Shown: positions 1 through 12,300, numbered from the stretch's first letter. The stretch: DNA of 64,000 bases from Myxocyprinus asiaticus (GCF_019703515.2 NC_059379.1:27618880-27682879); one strand, 5' to 3'. Notes: generated from the letters alone by a model not told the origin. Numbers and translations are program-made.

Positions 1-891
1 TCAGGTGCTTATCTTTATGCAGCTGGATGGTAAATAGGCTAATAGCAATACAGAAAATGTGTGTAATTTAGGAAACAAAGTTTGATTGGCAATATTCAGA
101 AAAAAAAAAAAAAAATTAATTGAGAAGAAAAACAATTCATTTCAGTAAAGACCGAAATATCGGCATTGCATTTGAATTTCCACAACTGCTGCTTACTAAG
201 TCACTATGGAACAATGCAAATTCCAATCCATAATAAGATCACACACTAGAAAAACAAAACCTTACTTGTCGTCATAGGAGAACACTGTGATTCGGTTGAT
301 CAAGTCTGTTTTTACAGACTTGCAGGCATGCCCAATTACATTTTTGCATCCGTCCGTGTAGTTTTTCAATTATTTTCCTATGTAAATATGCACTAGACGG
401 ACGTCTTTAACTGTTGAGAAGATTCTCGCTGTTGATCAGCATCTCATGTAGGAGTGCCACGTTTTTTAGCCACCGTGACAAGTCAAAAATAACTTAAATT
501 GTTAAAAATGCATCTCAAGACACCTGCTTTGTTCTGTTCGTTGCGCTGCGTCTAGCTTTTATAGAGCACAAGGGCGTGTTTGGTGTGAACAGCCCCTTTC
601 ACTTTCTTCGATCCTCTTTGATCCAATGACAAAGATGGGTGAGTAAAACTTGAGGAATGAAGCACAATGGGGGTCGTTTTTTATTTTCAAAATTAAGTAC
701 ATTGTACAGCAACTCTGTAATTTTCTAAAGGAGATTTAATCATTTAATTTGGCTTTTTTTTCTCTTTAATCTTTTTTATATATATCATATTGTGCATCAG
801 CCTGCTAGCGGCACACTGGCCCACCAGGAAAAAGTCTCGACTCTCCCGATGGCCAGTCCGACCCTGGCAGAAAGTAAACAAACACACTCAC
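1..891. other. polr3e intron 12 (partial), no exon seen
   Basis: This stretch lies downstream of the last visible polr3e exon (minus strand) and should be intron. I find no sequence resembling the next RPC5 exon on either strand. Bases 290-590 contain short words ('gacggacgtctttaac', 'gtgtgaacagcccc') that look like ends of a dispersed DNA element, but I cannot define its borders. An A-run lies at 99-114. Confidence 0.5.
790..885. repeat. dispersed repeat fragment, copy 1
   Basis: The segment with 'ccaccaggaaaaagtctcgactctcccgatggccagtcc' character (written here only as key words CCAGGAAAA, CCCGATGGCCAGTC) has a diverged second copy at about 12225-12300. This is direct evidence of an interspersed family. 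I cannot name it. The ORFs across it on both strands are by-products of its composition. Confidence 0.5.
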
Positions 892-3800
892 CTCTTGACC
901 ACCCAGTTCCCCTGGACAAGCAGCGCCACCTGCTGTATGCAGCGCAGCACTGCAGTGGAGTCTGTTCCTGATGCAAGCAGCCCCATCAGATTGGCAAACG
1001 GCATCACTTTGACTAAGAGGAACAGAAAACATGTATAAAGAGACAGAAAAATGCTAAAAGACTGATGCAAAAGACCATACACCATGATGTCACCCAAGCT
1101 AACCATTCTTCATAAGCGTCTTGACTTGATCACCCAGGGGCAGTGTGCGCAGTTGGGCCATGGAGAGTACGTTGCTGGGACCCATCGGCTTGACACTAAA
1201 GCATGAGAGAAACAAACAAAAAGACAGGGAACATAAGAAAGACACAAATATGCCTATATTTTACAACGGCTTTAACACGGCTCATCCAATCAGAATCTAA
1301 AATCTGAACTATCCGTTTTATAATACATCATATAGAATGTTCTTTCTACTTACACTTTTTCTTCAGCCACAGGAGGCACAAGCATGGATAGATATTCACT
1401 GAGGGGAGAACAAAAACATAAGCTAAACATCTGAACAAAAAACAGGCAATTTTTTGAAGGAGTCAAATAGTTCCTACTAGTGTTTAAGAGTAAAATGAAA
1501 TTAAACCACACTCCAAGCACTAACCGTGGGGTTTTCACAAGCTCTGTGTTCTCTGTGGTATCCATGGCCTGGCAATAAAGATACTGCCGCTCATGCTCAG
1601 AAAGCCCATCCTACAGATTGAGAACAAATGAGATGTAAATACAATAATGTTAATTTGCATTTATATTAAATAAGTTGAATACTTAAGTTATTGCAATCAT
1701 CATCACATAGTATTATGCTGTATTGCTTAGTTGTGTATTGTATTGTATTGTGTGTGGGGGTTTTCGTCACATTAAATCACCTTATTGCCTTCATTTGTTA
1801 ATATTTTATGTTCTGGCGATGTGACAAATTCATTTTTAACAAAAGCACAAATATTTCAGGTGGTCTCGCAATTATTGTGCAGCCAAAAAACTGCATGCAT
1901 AATAAAAGAAAAATTGGCAATAAGTAGTTTTAAATTTTTTTATATGTACTGTGAGTTTCAGATGCAGAATGTCAAGTTCCCATAAACACTTCAGAAGCAA
2001 TATGATAGGTGTGGGAGAAAAACAGACCTTTCTTACTATAAACATTCTTCCCTGCCCAGTAGGTGGCGATATGCATGAAGAATGTGAATTGCCAAAAACA
2101 AAAGAAGAACGTGAAAGTGGAGATATATTTTAAAAAAAGGACTTAAATATTGATCTGTTTCTCACCCACACTTATATCACACTTCTGAAGACATGGATTT
2201 AACCATTGGAGTCACATGGATTACTTTTATGCTGCCTCTGTGTTTTTTGGAGCTTAAAAGATCTGGACACCATTCACTTGCATTGTGACCTACAGAGCTG
2301 AAATATTCTTCTAAAAATCTTCATTTGTGTTCAGCAGAAGAAAGTCATACACATCTGGGATGACATGAGAGTGAGTAAATTATGAGAGGATTTTTATTTT
2401 TTGGGTGAACTATCCCTTTAACCGTTGTTCGGTTGTTCCAATGAGCACGGTTTGACTTCAAAAACAGAGAACAGCGCAATTATTTTCAGATGTCACATAA
2501 ACGGGGATTTCATGTTTTGTCAAATTTTTTAAATAAGCTGATTTTTGGGAGGTATCAATGTTTTGGTGTGCATGTAAACAGGCTTAAAGGGATAGTTCAC
2601 CCAAAATTTATCATCGTTTACTCACCCTCATAATATCCCAGGTGTGTATGACTTTCTTCACCAGAACACATTTGAAGAAAAATATCTCAGCTCTGTAGGT
2701 CCTTAAAATGCAAGTGAATGGAGATTTCTCTTTTGAAGCTCCAAAAATCACAAACAGTCAGCATAAACGTCATTGATATGACTCCAGCGGTTAAATGAAT
2801 GTCTTCTAAAGCGACACGATAGCTTTTGGTGCAAAAAAGATAAAAAAGTACTTTTTTTAATTCTATATCATGCTTCCGGTCAGCAGTGGTAAGCACGTGT
2901 GATGTAATCGCATTGGCATTTGAAACGCGTGAGAACTGACGCATGTGCGTCACATCTGGAAGAACAGCGCTGTTTACAAGTGAGGAGGAGGAACGCTGTA
3001 TAGTAGCTTGGTTGGTTTTGGTTTAGATCTGTATTTATCTGATCTTTTACTCACAATGGTGCACTTGTGTGCTTATCTTGGACGTCTCAATCGAGTGGAG
3101 AACGTGAGATTATCGTCAGTATCATGGCAACGCGAATACGTCACACGAGAGATCGCTTGAACTCCACCCTCTCGGAAGCGTTGGATTAGTTAAAAAAGTA
3201 CTTAAATACTGATCTTTTTTCACACCAAAAGTGATCGTGTCACTTTAAAAGACATTAATTTAACTGCTGGAGTCGTATCGATGACATTTATGCTGACTGT
3301 CTGTGATTTTTGGAGCTTCAAAAGAGAAATTTCCATTCACTTGTATTTTAAGGACCAACTGAGCTAAGATATTTTTTTTATTTTTCTTAAAATGTGTTCT
3401 GGTGAAGAAAGAAAGTCATACACACCTGGGATATTATGAGGGTGAGTAAAATGTTCATTTTTGGGTGAATCATCCCTTTAATGATGCAGTTTTATTAATT
3501 GGTGAATAAGAGTTTCACTTCCTTGTTTGTTCTGTAGATGAGATTCGTGTTATAGGATGTCTCAGTCAAGCATGTTGCTGCAGCTGGTCACATGATTGCT
3601 CTTACCTTTATACCATGGTAATGCAGGTGAACCCAGGGTTCTTCAGCCTGTTTCTTCTGCAGGAACTCGTAAGACTGAACGCGCCGCTGACGGGCCTGCT
3701 CTGATTCAGGTCGGGAAAACCTCACCTGATCAAAGGGCAAGCAGACAATAACAGGAATGAGGATGTGTATTGATGTAATGTTTATTTAAAAAAATCAGTC

Positions 3801-5703
3801 TGGTGTTCTTGTCTAACAAGTTCAATGTGAAACATTTGATTGAAGTCTTACAGTGATTTGTTTAACATCATCTTCTGCCTCATCCTGAGAGGAGTCTCCA
3901 GCTGTTAATGGACACAGTTGTTAGTAAATCACAAAATATACAAATCAAAATATTCAAAACTCAGAGGAAGCTTTGCCTTCTGAAAATGTAAGTAGTTTTC
4001 ATAGTATTATCTAATGCCTCAAAAGATCAAGGAAATTTTGATTTTTCATATGACGACCTATTTGAGAAAAAAAAATGACAAACATCTGCCCACCTTCATT
4101 GGCTGCCTCTCTTTCTCTATGTTTTGTGTCAGCTTTGTCCAAATAGGTGAAGCTTGGTCTCATCTGAAGGATACCTTGCAGTGGAGTGAGGTGAAGCTCT
4201 CCTATCAACAACAGATATCAATAACAGGACATTACTTTACTAACCACTTATCTTCGTTGTTTCACTCAACAGACATTTGACATTGTAAAATGCAAACACA
4301 CACCTTTATGAAACACAGCTGCAGCGTAGCGGGATGTATTTGTGGTTGCTTGGATTGATGAAAATATTTGCTTGTCCATCATTTTCCTTTAAGCAGAAAG
4401 AAAAGATCAGAACTTGAACTAATTCTAAAGGCTGATCCTAAATGGAGGTTGATGATGCTCACGTGGAGTAAGTGTTGGAGTCCTCAGAAGAAGTGCCATC
4501 CACATTAAGTGCGATCTGCTCCCCTTTACTGCGGCAGTAGTTTGGACTCATGGTATCCATGGCAACCTCAAGTTCAACCTGGATATAGGCAGGAAACATT
4601 TGTCCCTTCAAAATGACATCCATGCCTTTTTAAATAACTTTTTCATTATAGTCGTTTCAGAAACGGTCACAAGCAGTGAAAGTCACCTTACCTTTTGCTG
4701 TTTAGGTTTAATTCTGGCTGCCAAGTGGGTCACATTATTGTAGCTCATAGAAGAAGGACGCACTGGGTACTTTGAGATAAAAATAAAGTTACACACTTGA
4801 AATAATGGAATGATAAAACGAACAAACGGCCAATGTTTGGCCATTTTGAGATAACTGGCAAATAACCGCATCCACTGGGCCAATTAACAGCAGTGTTACT
4901 TCCAATTTGACTCAGTCTCAAAATCTACTAATAGCTTTGTCCATGGATAGTGAATTTTGAGCAATTATTTGTAACTGTCTCATTAGCAGGCATTAAACTA
5001 TATAAAATACAGTATATGTCAGCATTATATCAATCACCCTGCTTTATAGTTAGTGGTAGTGGCATCAACCATTGACAAACAAATAATTGGTCGACTACTA
5101 AGTGTAACCTTCTTCACCTGCACTAAATGTGTCAATATTATCTGTCATTCTTACCTGGAATAAATACAGCTTGTCCACAAGACTTCTGGCCAGGTACACA
5201 TCAATCTAACAAGACGGAAATCAGTAAGAATACTCAAAGTCGCTAGTATAACAAATGCGGTGGAATCCGATTTTGTTAAAGCAACAGTTCACCCAAAAAT
5301 TTTAATTCTCTCATTTACTCACCCTCATGCCATCCCAGATGTGTATGACTTTCTTTCTTCTGCTGAACACAAACGAAGATTTTCAGAAGAAAATCTCAGC
5401 TCTGTAGGTCCGTTCAATGCAAGTGAATGCTGACCAGAACTTTGAAGCTCCAAAAAGCACATAAAGGCAGCATAAAAGTAATCCATACGACTCCAGTGGT
5501 TAAATCCATATCTTAAGAAACTGAGATATTCTTCAAAATATCTTCATTTGTGTTCTGCTGTAGAAAGACAGTCATACACATCTGGGACGGGCATGAGGGT
5601 GAGTAAATGATGAGAGAATTTTCATTTTTGGGTGAACTGTTGCTTTAACTGTGTTTATGTTTACCTCTTGTATAATTGGATCATCATCATCTCCGCTGGC
5701 CAT
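892..5703 (-). CDS. polr3e: RNA polymerase III subunit RPC5 (POLR3E), N-terminal half, 12 exons
   Basis: RPC5 is a Pol III-specific subunit. It pairs with RPC4 in a TFIIF-like heterodimer on the polymerase lobe and works in the nucleus in transcription of tRNA, 5S and other small RNA genes. Exons on the minus strand: 5703-5665 (start MASGDDDD), 5205-5155, 4769-4692 (YPVRPSSMSYNN), 4578-4463 (NYCRSKGEQIALNVDG), 4386-4304, 4201-4094 (GELHLTPLQGILQMRPSF), 3901-3852, 3725-3606 (SRPESEQARQRRVQSYEF), 1610-1525, 1398-1354, 1195-1104 (PSNVLSMAQLRTLPL) and 1012-892 (VQGNWVVK). All junctions are GT-AG and phases agree, giving 989 nt (329 codons plus 2 nt) without a stop. The first ~250 residues correspond to the Sin-like RPC5 domain. 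The C-terminal half is outside the window. Intron 8 (3605-1611) holds two TTAA repeats. Identity rests on the conserved RPC5 motifs and is nearly certain. Confidence 0.95.
1990..2424. mobile_element. TTAA palindromic element, one arm only
   Basis: The right arm of the window's commonest repeat ends in 'gggtgaactatcccttTAA' at 2405-2422. It carries the family's internal words: ACTGGAGTCnnATGGATTACTTTTATGCTGCC, TTCACTTGCATTG and AAAGTCATACACATCTGGGATG. The left arm is missing or scrambled. The family has TTAA at both ends, as in piggyBac or Kolobok-type MITEs; the class assignment is inference. Confidence 0.7.
2584..3481. mobile_element. TTAA palindromic MITE, full length (~0.9 kb)
   Basis: The element begins TTAAAGGGATAGTTCACCC and ends in its inverse, with TTAA at both borders (2584-2587, 3478-3481). 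The two arms are inverted copies over several hundred bases: 'ctcaccctcataatatcccagg' at ~2620 matches the inverse of 'cctgggatattatgagggtgag' at ~3425. There is no transposase. It sits in polr3e intron 8. This is the longest intact copy in the window and could serve as the family reference. Confidence 0.85.
5276..5648. mobile_element. TTAA palindromic MITE, short derivative
   Basis: TTAA borders enclose a 373-bp fold-back element in polr3e intron 1. Its outermost bases are GCAACAGTTCACCC and the exact inverse GGGTGAACTGTTGC, where the other copies have GGGATAGTTCACCC. The same substitutions therefore appear at both ends. Interior words are those of the family (GTGTATGACTTTC, GAAGCTCCAAAAAG). 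Confidence 0.8.
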
Positions 5704-6570
5704 AATTATGACTAGAAGGAACCACTGATGTTGGATTTCAAACCTGCAGACACAGAACTGACAAATCACTCACAGCCAACAATCAGGCCCACTGACATAT
5801 TTAATTAAAAGTTTAACAGCTTTTTGGACATGGAAAAAATCATAGTAACAAAGCAGCACACCACTTTTTTTTTTCTTTCTCAAATCTCACACCAAGATTT
5901 GTTTCATATTAAGATTTGTATGACAGTAATAATTACAGCCTATTTTTTTTTTTTCACTATAAGGACTCATTGATCAGATAATACAAGTGTAAATCTTTGG
6001 AGACTATAATTTTACACATGTCCATATAGCTAACAGAGTAAGCTGCATAAACAATACAGTCCTAACTTGAATGAAAACTGGGCCACCCTCACCCAGCATG
6101 TTACATCTACTACCCAATTTCACCAAAATACATGTACATAAAATGCATGTGGCTATGATCACTGTTTGTCATAGCAGCTAATGTCTAGTAACTGATGCAA
6201 CAGCGTGCAACACGATACTGAAATCCCGCAACTTTATAAAACGTATACATCACGTAATCTATCCAAAATGAAAACTTCAAACAAAGAATTAAAGAATCTG
6301 CGACAGTCAGCAAATTAAAAGCACCATGCTAAGATGTGTTAGCAACTCTACCAGAGATAACAAAGTCACGTTTCACGCAACTCGCATTATTTTACAAACA
6401 TTCTCAATCTGTATGTGCACATATAAATGTCTGCATACGTATGTAACTTTTGATACAAGTGTTCAGCATTGTTACTGCCAACATGCTCTCATCACAACTA
6501 ACACACATAGCGAGGCCTCAGCTGTCCTACTAAATAAACAAATGATTAATGTTGAAGTTAATAATCTCAC

Positions 6571-6790
6571 CAGTACTTCACGAGGCAATTGCGGCTTTTC
6601 TTTTAAATCTGTGGTGTTGGCGTAATCTCTTTCAGTTCGTCAATCTGAAGTGATGTAATCTAACTGAGTGTCTGGACTACAGTAGCCGCTGTTTCAGATG
6701 CCATGTTGCTGATCGCGTTGCTACAGTCACTCAAACACGTGGGGAGGAGCCGTGCGTGCTCTACATATCCCACAATACACCGCTACACTG
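6571..6790 (-). promoter_or_regulatory. polr3e: polr3e 5' non-coding exon and putative promoter, with a 14-codon uORF
   Basis: The coding exon with the polr3e start has a good acceptor just upstream (exon from 5743; pyrimidine-rich tract then CAG). A matching donor (CTG|GTGAGA) at 6571 suggests a non-coding first exon ending there, its transcription start somewhere near 6700-6800. Within it, complement 6660-6704 is a short upstream ORF: ATG in a strong context (AACATGG), 14 codons (MASETAATVVQTLS), then TAG. Around 6740-6800 lie a CACGTG E-box and GC-rich motifs, with no TATA, as expected for a housekeeping promoter. The splice prediction is direct from sequence; the start site is inference. 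Confidence 0.5.
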
Positions 6791-7208
6791 ACATCACGCG
6801 GGGCGTGGTTTGTTTACGAGACGAGTTTACGCCAGAGGTTTATATGCTCCACGAAGCCCGCAAACATCTCATTTTCTCATTTATTTTATTTCTGATAAAT
6901 AAATAATGTCATGTCAAATGTTAGAAGCTCAAAGCTCATTTTCAGAGAGAAAGTGCTGGTATCAGCGCTTTTGTGTTACGTCACTGACTGTATTTATATT
7001 GATACCAGGCTGTTTCGTTGGGTCTTCCAGGCATTTGTCAGTGTTAGTCTGCTGTAATTTTAATTTCAGCTACCAAGTTTTTAGACTGAAACTACTGACT
7101 GCATAATGGGAAATATCTATTTGAAATATCTATTGTCAAAATCTTTATAAAAAATTGAAGAAAAAGAAATGTGCAATGTACATAACAGATTTGTGTTTGT
7201 ATTAGATT

Positions 7209-7281
7209 TGCAGTACGTATGTGTATGTATGTATGTATGTATGTATGTGTGTGTCTGTGTGTGTATGTACGTGTGTGTATA
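7209..7281. repeat. microsatellite (TATG)n/(TG)n
   Basis: Interrupted GTATG and GTGTG repeats. The ORFs on either strand (HTHTYIHT and MYVCMYVC type peptides) are artefacts of this repeat. Confidence 0.9.
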
Positions 7282-7736
7282 ATTATTTTTTATTTTATTA
7301 TTATTATCTATGTCTTGCTGCTGTTTTTGTACTGTTTTTGTATTGTTGTACACTGGAAGCTCCTGTCACCAAGACAAATTCCTTGTATATGTAAGCATAC
7401 TTGGCAATAAAGCTCATTCTGATTCTGATTCTGATTTATTCTTAATGTTACATATACAAACACTATACACTGTTGCATGGTGTCTCAGGTTTCAGTGTCA
7501 GAAGCTGGGACTTCAAGGGTATAATAATACATCAAGTGTTACATTTTTACTGTATTGTTATATAATATTACTAAAAGAAGCACTAATTCAGAACACCAGC
7601 ACAGCAAGAATTACCTTCAGAAACTATGAATCCAGATGTTGAAGTTGAAGCATTGGATCTGCTATGGCAAGAACTGGTTTTCATATTATTTATGTTAATG
7701 TAATATCCCAAGTCTTCTAAGGAAATACGATCACTT
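7282..7736. other. intergenic spacer without recognised gene
   Basis: Spacer between the polr3e promoter side and the tandem array. It contains a short stretch 'ttgctgctgtttttgtactg...caataaagctcattctgattctgattctg' with an (ATTCTG)n microrepeat at 7418-7436 and an AATAAA, which looks like the tail of a retroposed or LINE-derived repeat. ORFs here are short and show no family resemblance. Confidence 0.4.
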
Positions 7737-9165
7737 TATGTCATGAAAACCCTATTATAACATCATACAGACTGCATTATGACATCATTAATACCTTATT
7801 GTGACCTCATCTAGGGCTTGTAATATCATCATAAAGACTTCATAATGACATCATATAGGCACCATTATGACATCATAGATCCATCATTACGGCATCATAA
7901 AGACTGTATACTGATGCCATAAAGGCACTATTATGACATCATAGAAGCCCCATTATGACATGATAAAAAATGTATTATGGTGTCATGGCACCATTATGAT
8001 ATCATACAGACTGTATTATGATGTCAGAGAGGTACAATTATGGTATCATACATCCATCATAATAACATCATAGATGCACCATCATGGCATCATAAAGAAT
8101 TTATTATGACATCATAGATGCACAAGTGGCATCATAGAAGCCCCATTATGGCATCATAAAAACTGTATTATGATGTCAGAGAGGCACAACTATGCCATCA
8201 TACATCCATTATTATGACATCATAGAAGCACCATTATGGCATCATAAAGAATGTATTATGACATCATAGATGCAGAAGCATGACTTCATAGAAGCCCCAT
8301 TATGACATCATAGGGGTTACATCATAAAGACTGTTTAATGACATCATAGAGGCACCATTATGGCAGTATAAAGACTTTATTATGACATCAGAGAGGCACA
8401 ATTATGGCATCATAGATCCATCAGTATGACAATACATCATGGGGTGACATCATAAAGACTGTATTACGGCATTATAGATGCTCCATTATATGACATCATA
8501 AAGACTGTACTATGACATCAGAGAGGCACACTTATGGCATCAAACAGTAGATACATCATTATGACATCACAGAGGCACCAATACGGCATTATAGATTCAC
8601 CAATACAGCATCATAAATATTGTATTATGATGTCATCGATGCAGAAGTATGACATTATAGGAACCCCGTTATGACATCATAGGGGATGATATCATAAAAA
8701 CTGTATTATGGCACCAGAAAGGCACCCTTATGACTTCATAAAGACTGTATTATGACGTCAGAGAGGCACAATTACAACATCATAGATCTACCATAATATC
8801 ATCAAAGAGGCACCTTTATGACAGCATAGATTATGACATCATAAAGACCATCATTGATGTCATAACGGTAGATCTTCAAAGTCAAAATGTAGTCTTCATT
8901 ATATCATAATGGTGCATCTATGGTGTCATCATACAGTCTTTATAATGTCATAATATGGTTTCTATGATATCATAATGCGGACTTTATGATGTAATAATGA
9001 GGCCTATATGATGTCATCATGACATCTTTATGATGTTATAATGGTGCAACTGTGATGTATAGGATGTCATAATTGTGCCTATCATAATACAGTCTTTGTG
9101 ATGTCATAATAGTGGATCTGTGGTGTCATAACTGTGCCGCTATGATATTTATGTCATAATAGGGT
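7737..9165. repeat. degenerate tandem array of ~21-bp units, with an orientation flip
   Basis: For about 1.4 kb the sequence cycles through a near-palindromic core, TATGACATCATA and variants, separated by a few recurring spacer words: AAAGACTGTAT, GAGGCACCAT, GATGCACC and GAAGCCCC. Two core-plus-spacer units make a ~42-44 bp higher-order period. From about 8870 the spacers appear only as reverse complements (GGTGCATCTA, CAGTCTTTA), so the array inverts near 8850-8890. One unit has an exact TGACGTCA palindrome at ~8752-8759. No coding content. It is not a CRISPR array: the units are too short and degenerate, and this is a eukaryotic genome. Confidence 0.9.
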
Positions 9166-10984
9166 CTTTCCCAATTATGTAATGTAGGATAATCTTTATT
9201 TTTGATTTTAACTATGGTAGTTAGAGTAATATCTCTAAATAAATTTAGGCTACTAATTTTCATAACAAATACCATAATTCCACAGTTTGTGTGCCACTGA
9301 TCGAATGGCGGTACCCAGTGGAATGGTGAAGGTTTCTGCATGTGTCTTTTGGGGTGCGTGCGGTTGTAGCGTCTTAAACTATGACCCCATATACACCTGG
9401 TATTAAGATACATGAGAACATCACAGATCTCCTTCATTGTGTTGGAAATCAACATACAGGGACACTTATGAGAAGCACGAACATCTGCAACTCAGGTTAA
9501 TACAGGTCCACTAATATAACAATTCTTCTCTAAATGTTGCGTTTGCCCTTAGATTAAATTTCAGCTGCATCTGGTATAAATAGTGCACCGTTTTTGTTTG
9601 TGTACATGTGATCATTTCACAAACTGGGTAGTTTTGGATCATTAGAGGAAATTGACTAATACTATTTAGACAAGTCACTCCCTGCGTACTTTTATCTGAA
9701 TAGTCATTTTGTTTAGTCCGCCTAGATCTGCATACATTTAATTAAAGTAACACTATTCTCAGCCAGAGGAAGTGACTAATACTGTATAGGCCGACCAACA
9801 CTACCGTACCAGATAGTATCTTTGATTAGTCCATAGTTTACTATGTACCCTTACTGGAATAATATCACAGTAATCAGAGTTAATGACAAACACTATTTAG
9901 ACAGGTAAATAATGATAATATTTAGTCCTTACAGTCTAAGTACACTTAGTTAATGCCAAATACTGTAGTTAGTCAGAAAGCTAAGGCTCCAGAAAAGTGC
10001 CATAATGCTCTGTTAGTTTGTACTAACTCTGATCGCAGATTTGCAGCAACTTGGTCTTAAGGGTATCAACAGAAGGCAAGAATTTCAGAATAAGTCAGAA
10101 TAAAGCCAATTTATTTAGTCATATGTATCATGCCAATAATTGGTCAAGTCAGAAATAATCAGTACAAAACATTCAATGCTCAAAGATGAATTTTAAGATT
10201 AAGAGATGCATACCTGACTTTTATAAAAAGACATGGTGGACACCATGTGGTCTTCTGGCTACAGAATCCCCCTGAGCAGTTTGCTATACATCCTTAAACA
10301 TCCAGACCAGAGTAAACATAAAAATCCCCAATGTTAAAAAAAGGCTATTCAATTGGAATTCGAAACTGAATAGAATCCTGCTACTCGGGAGTTCAAACCT
10401 TCCTGGGTGTTGGTGATAATCTGCAATTAAGAGCTAATGAAGACACACCTCAAAACAAAGACATAATTTCTCTAAATTCTCAAAACTGTGTTACCAGATA
10501 TTCTACTGCTGAGGATGCGACCATAGTACCACTCATGCTGAGACCTTTTGAATGATATCAAACATGAATATTAAAATCCCTTGCATTCACAAAGAACATT
10601 ATATTTTTATGCAGTCATTCTGAGCGATTTGGGTCTAAAGAGAATGGAGTGGAGGAGAGGGGGTAGTGGGGAGAGGAGACATAATGTATGTTGAGAGGGA
10701 ACCAGTGAGAAAGGAACTTTCCATTCATTCTCTCTGTATTGTGTTATTTTAGGTGAAGCTGTAAATTGTGTGATGGTGTCTGTGTCTCTTTTCTCGCAAA
10801 GTCTCACCAGGGAGTTCTGCCCTCTGAATGCAGACACCTTTGGCACCTCGTCTTAAATTTGTTTCATAGAATTCATATTTATTGAATATTGAGCTAACCA
10901 TAGTAATTGAAGATGCATCCTTGGTTTTACCTGTGTTTACTATAGTGTAATTTTGTGTTTGAAGATATGAATGTTATGTATATT
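9166..10984. other. intergenic spacer, no gene recognised
   Basis: AT-rich sequence without a convincing exon on either strand. A loosely repeated phrase, 'gactaatactatttagacaa', recurs in variants at ~9650, 9775, 9885 and 9955, suggesting an old repeat. ORFs such as complement 9126-9455 and 10607-10846 show no motif, no codon-like periodicity that I can see and no splice context. Confidence 0.45.
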
Positions 10985-11905
10985 TTAGGGCTGTCAAACG
11001 ATTAAAATATTTAATCGCGATTAATCGCATAATGTTTTGTAGTTAATCGTGATTAATCGCAATATCTTTATAAACATGAGTGGACATAATATGCTTCATC
11101 CAGATGTATTTTTCAGTTATCCACACAAAACCTACCCCACCAACAGAGTTGAACACAACACAACTCAGTTCGAATTATGCACAAAATATGGTAGTAGTAA
11201 GTGTATTATGACATGATTTATTCACTTCTTTTTATGGAGTTTTGACACACATAATCTTTCCAGGAGCACACTGGAATTAAATAGCTCTGGTCATGTGACT
11301 ATTTGCACCACTCATGCAAAAAAAGTCTGCACTGTCATTTACAATAGACAACTCTGTGCAAAATACATCAACAACTCCTTTTAGACCCTGGTCACAATTG
11401 TAACCAGTAAGATTAAATGGGTTAATAACAGTTTAGATTACCTGCAGGGTTCCAGCAATGTCTCCAACTTCTGCATTGGCTAGTGTAGTGCACTATCAAA
11501 CAGAGACACTGTGACAGAACCTTGGAGACAGCAGCAACAGGGTTTCCGTTAACTGGTAATCAGTACCGCTGCTGCGCTCCCTATAAGCATATTACGCAGT
11601 TAGCGTAGAAACTCCACCGGCTGCCTTTACTGGCACGTTACACGTTATTCAAGGACCCGGTAGCAGTCGTAGAACACAGACGATCGCCTCGCGCTCACAC
11701 TTTCATTTCGTACTGGCACCACGCAACTTTCGTACTGCACCTCACAATGCAAGTCAGGTGTTGAAATGGCAGCTGTCTTGCCACTGCAATCATGTTACAA
11801 AGTTCCACGCTCTCTCTGTGCTTTGCACAGGCATGTTCTACTGCTGTGCTACATTGATCAAATGCTTCGTGCAGGTATCAGCATAATGTCTCCCACCATC
11901 ATGGT
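10985..11905. repeat. probable dispersed repeat beginning 'agggctgtcaaacgattaa'
   Basis: It starts with a phrase rich in ATTAATCGCGATTAATCGC, which is internally palindromic and which I recognise as a common fish repeat end. The rest is unassigned. Borders are uncertain, since no second end was found. Confidence 0.35.
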
Positions 11906-12200
11906 TGGGGAGTAACGAAATACATGTAACGAGAATACGTATTTAAAATACAAAATAAATGTAACCGCATTCCACTACAGTTACAATTTAAATCATTGGT
12001 ATTTAGAATAAGGTTACATTCAAAAAGTATTTTGATTACTGAAGAGATTACTTTGCATTTTATTGTCATTTGTTTCATTTAATATTTAGTCCTGTCAGAT
12101 GGAAAAATGTATACATATAAATGATGCGATCCAAAGTGCATATGAACAGCAGTGAAACACTTTCTTATGATGTGTTACATTCATACTCCTATGATGAACA
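11905..12200. repeat. hAT-like MITE, left portion (partial copy)
   Basis: The segment from 'ggttggggagtaacg' through 'catttgtttcatttaatatttag' and 'gtgaaacactttcttatgatgtgttacattcatac' matches the left third of the intact element at 59970-60860. The right end is missing here. The two copies are clearly related but diverged. Confidence 0.8.
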
Positions 12201-12224
12201 TGTTTCATTTGTGATTTGTGTTCG

Positions 12225-12300
12225 GCCATTAGGCCCCATTTTGCGGCCGGCCTGCCAGGAAAAGTCCCGGTTCTCCCTATGGCCAGTCTGCCCCTAATTA
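12225..12300. repeat. dispersed repeat fragment, copy 2
   Basis: Diverged copy of the segment at 790-885, sharing CCAGGAAAAGTC, CTCCC and ATGGCCAGTC. It lies between the partial hAT-like MITE and the next inverted-repeat element. Confidence 0.5.

Noticed and set aside
6326..6625. 99-codon ORF near the polr3e 5' exon
   Set aside because: Lies in intron 1 on the opposite strand, no domain, and overlaps the inferred non-coding exon.
7117..7410. ORFs rich in HTYIHT or MYVC
   Set aside because: Translation of the TG/TATG microsatellite.
7737..9165. CRISPR-like array
   Set aside because: Units are ~21 bp, degenerate, with recurring rather than unique spacers, and the DNA is vertebrate.
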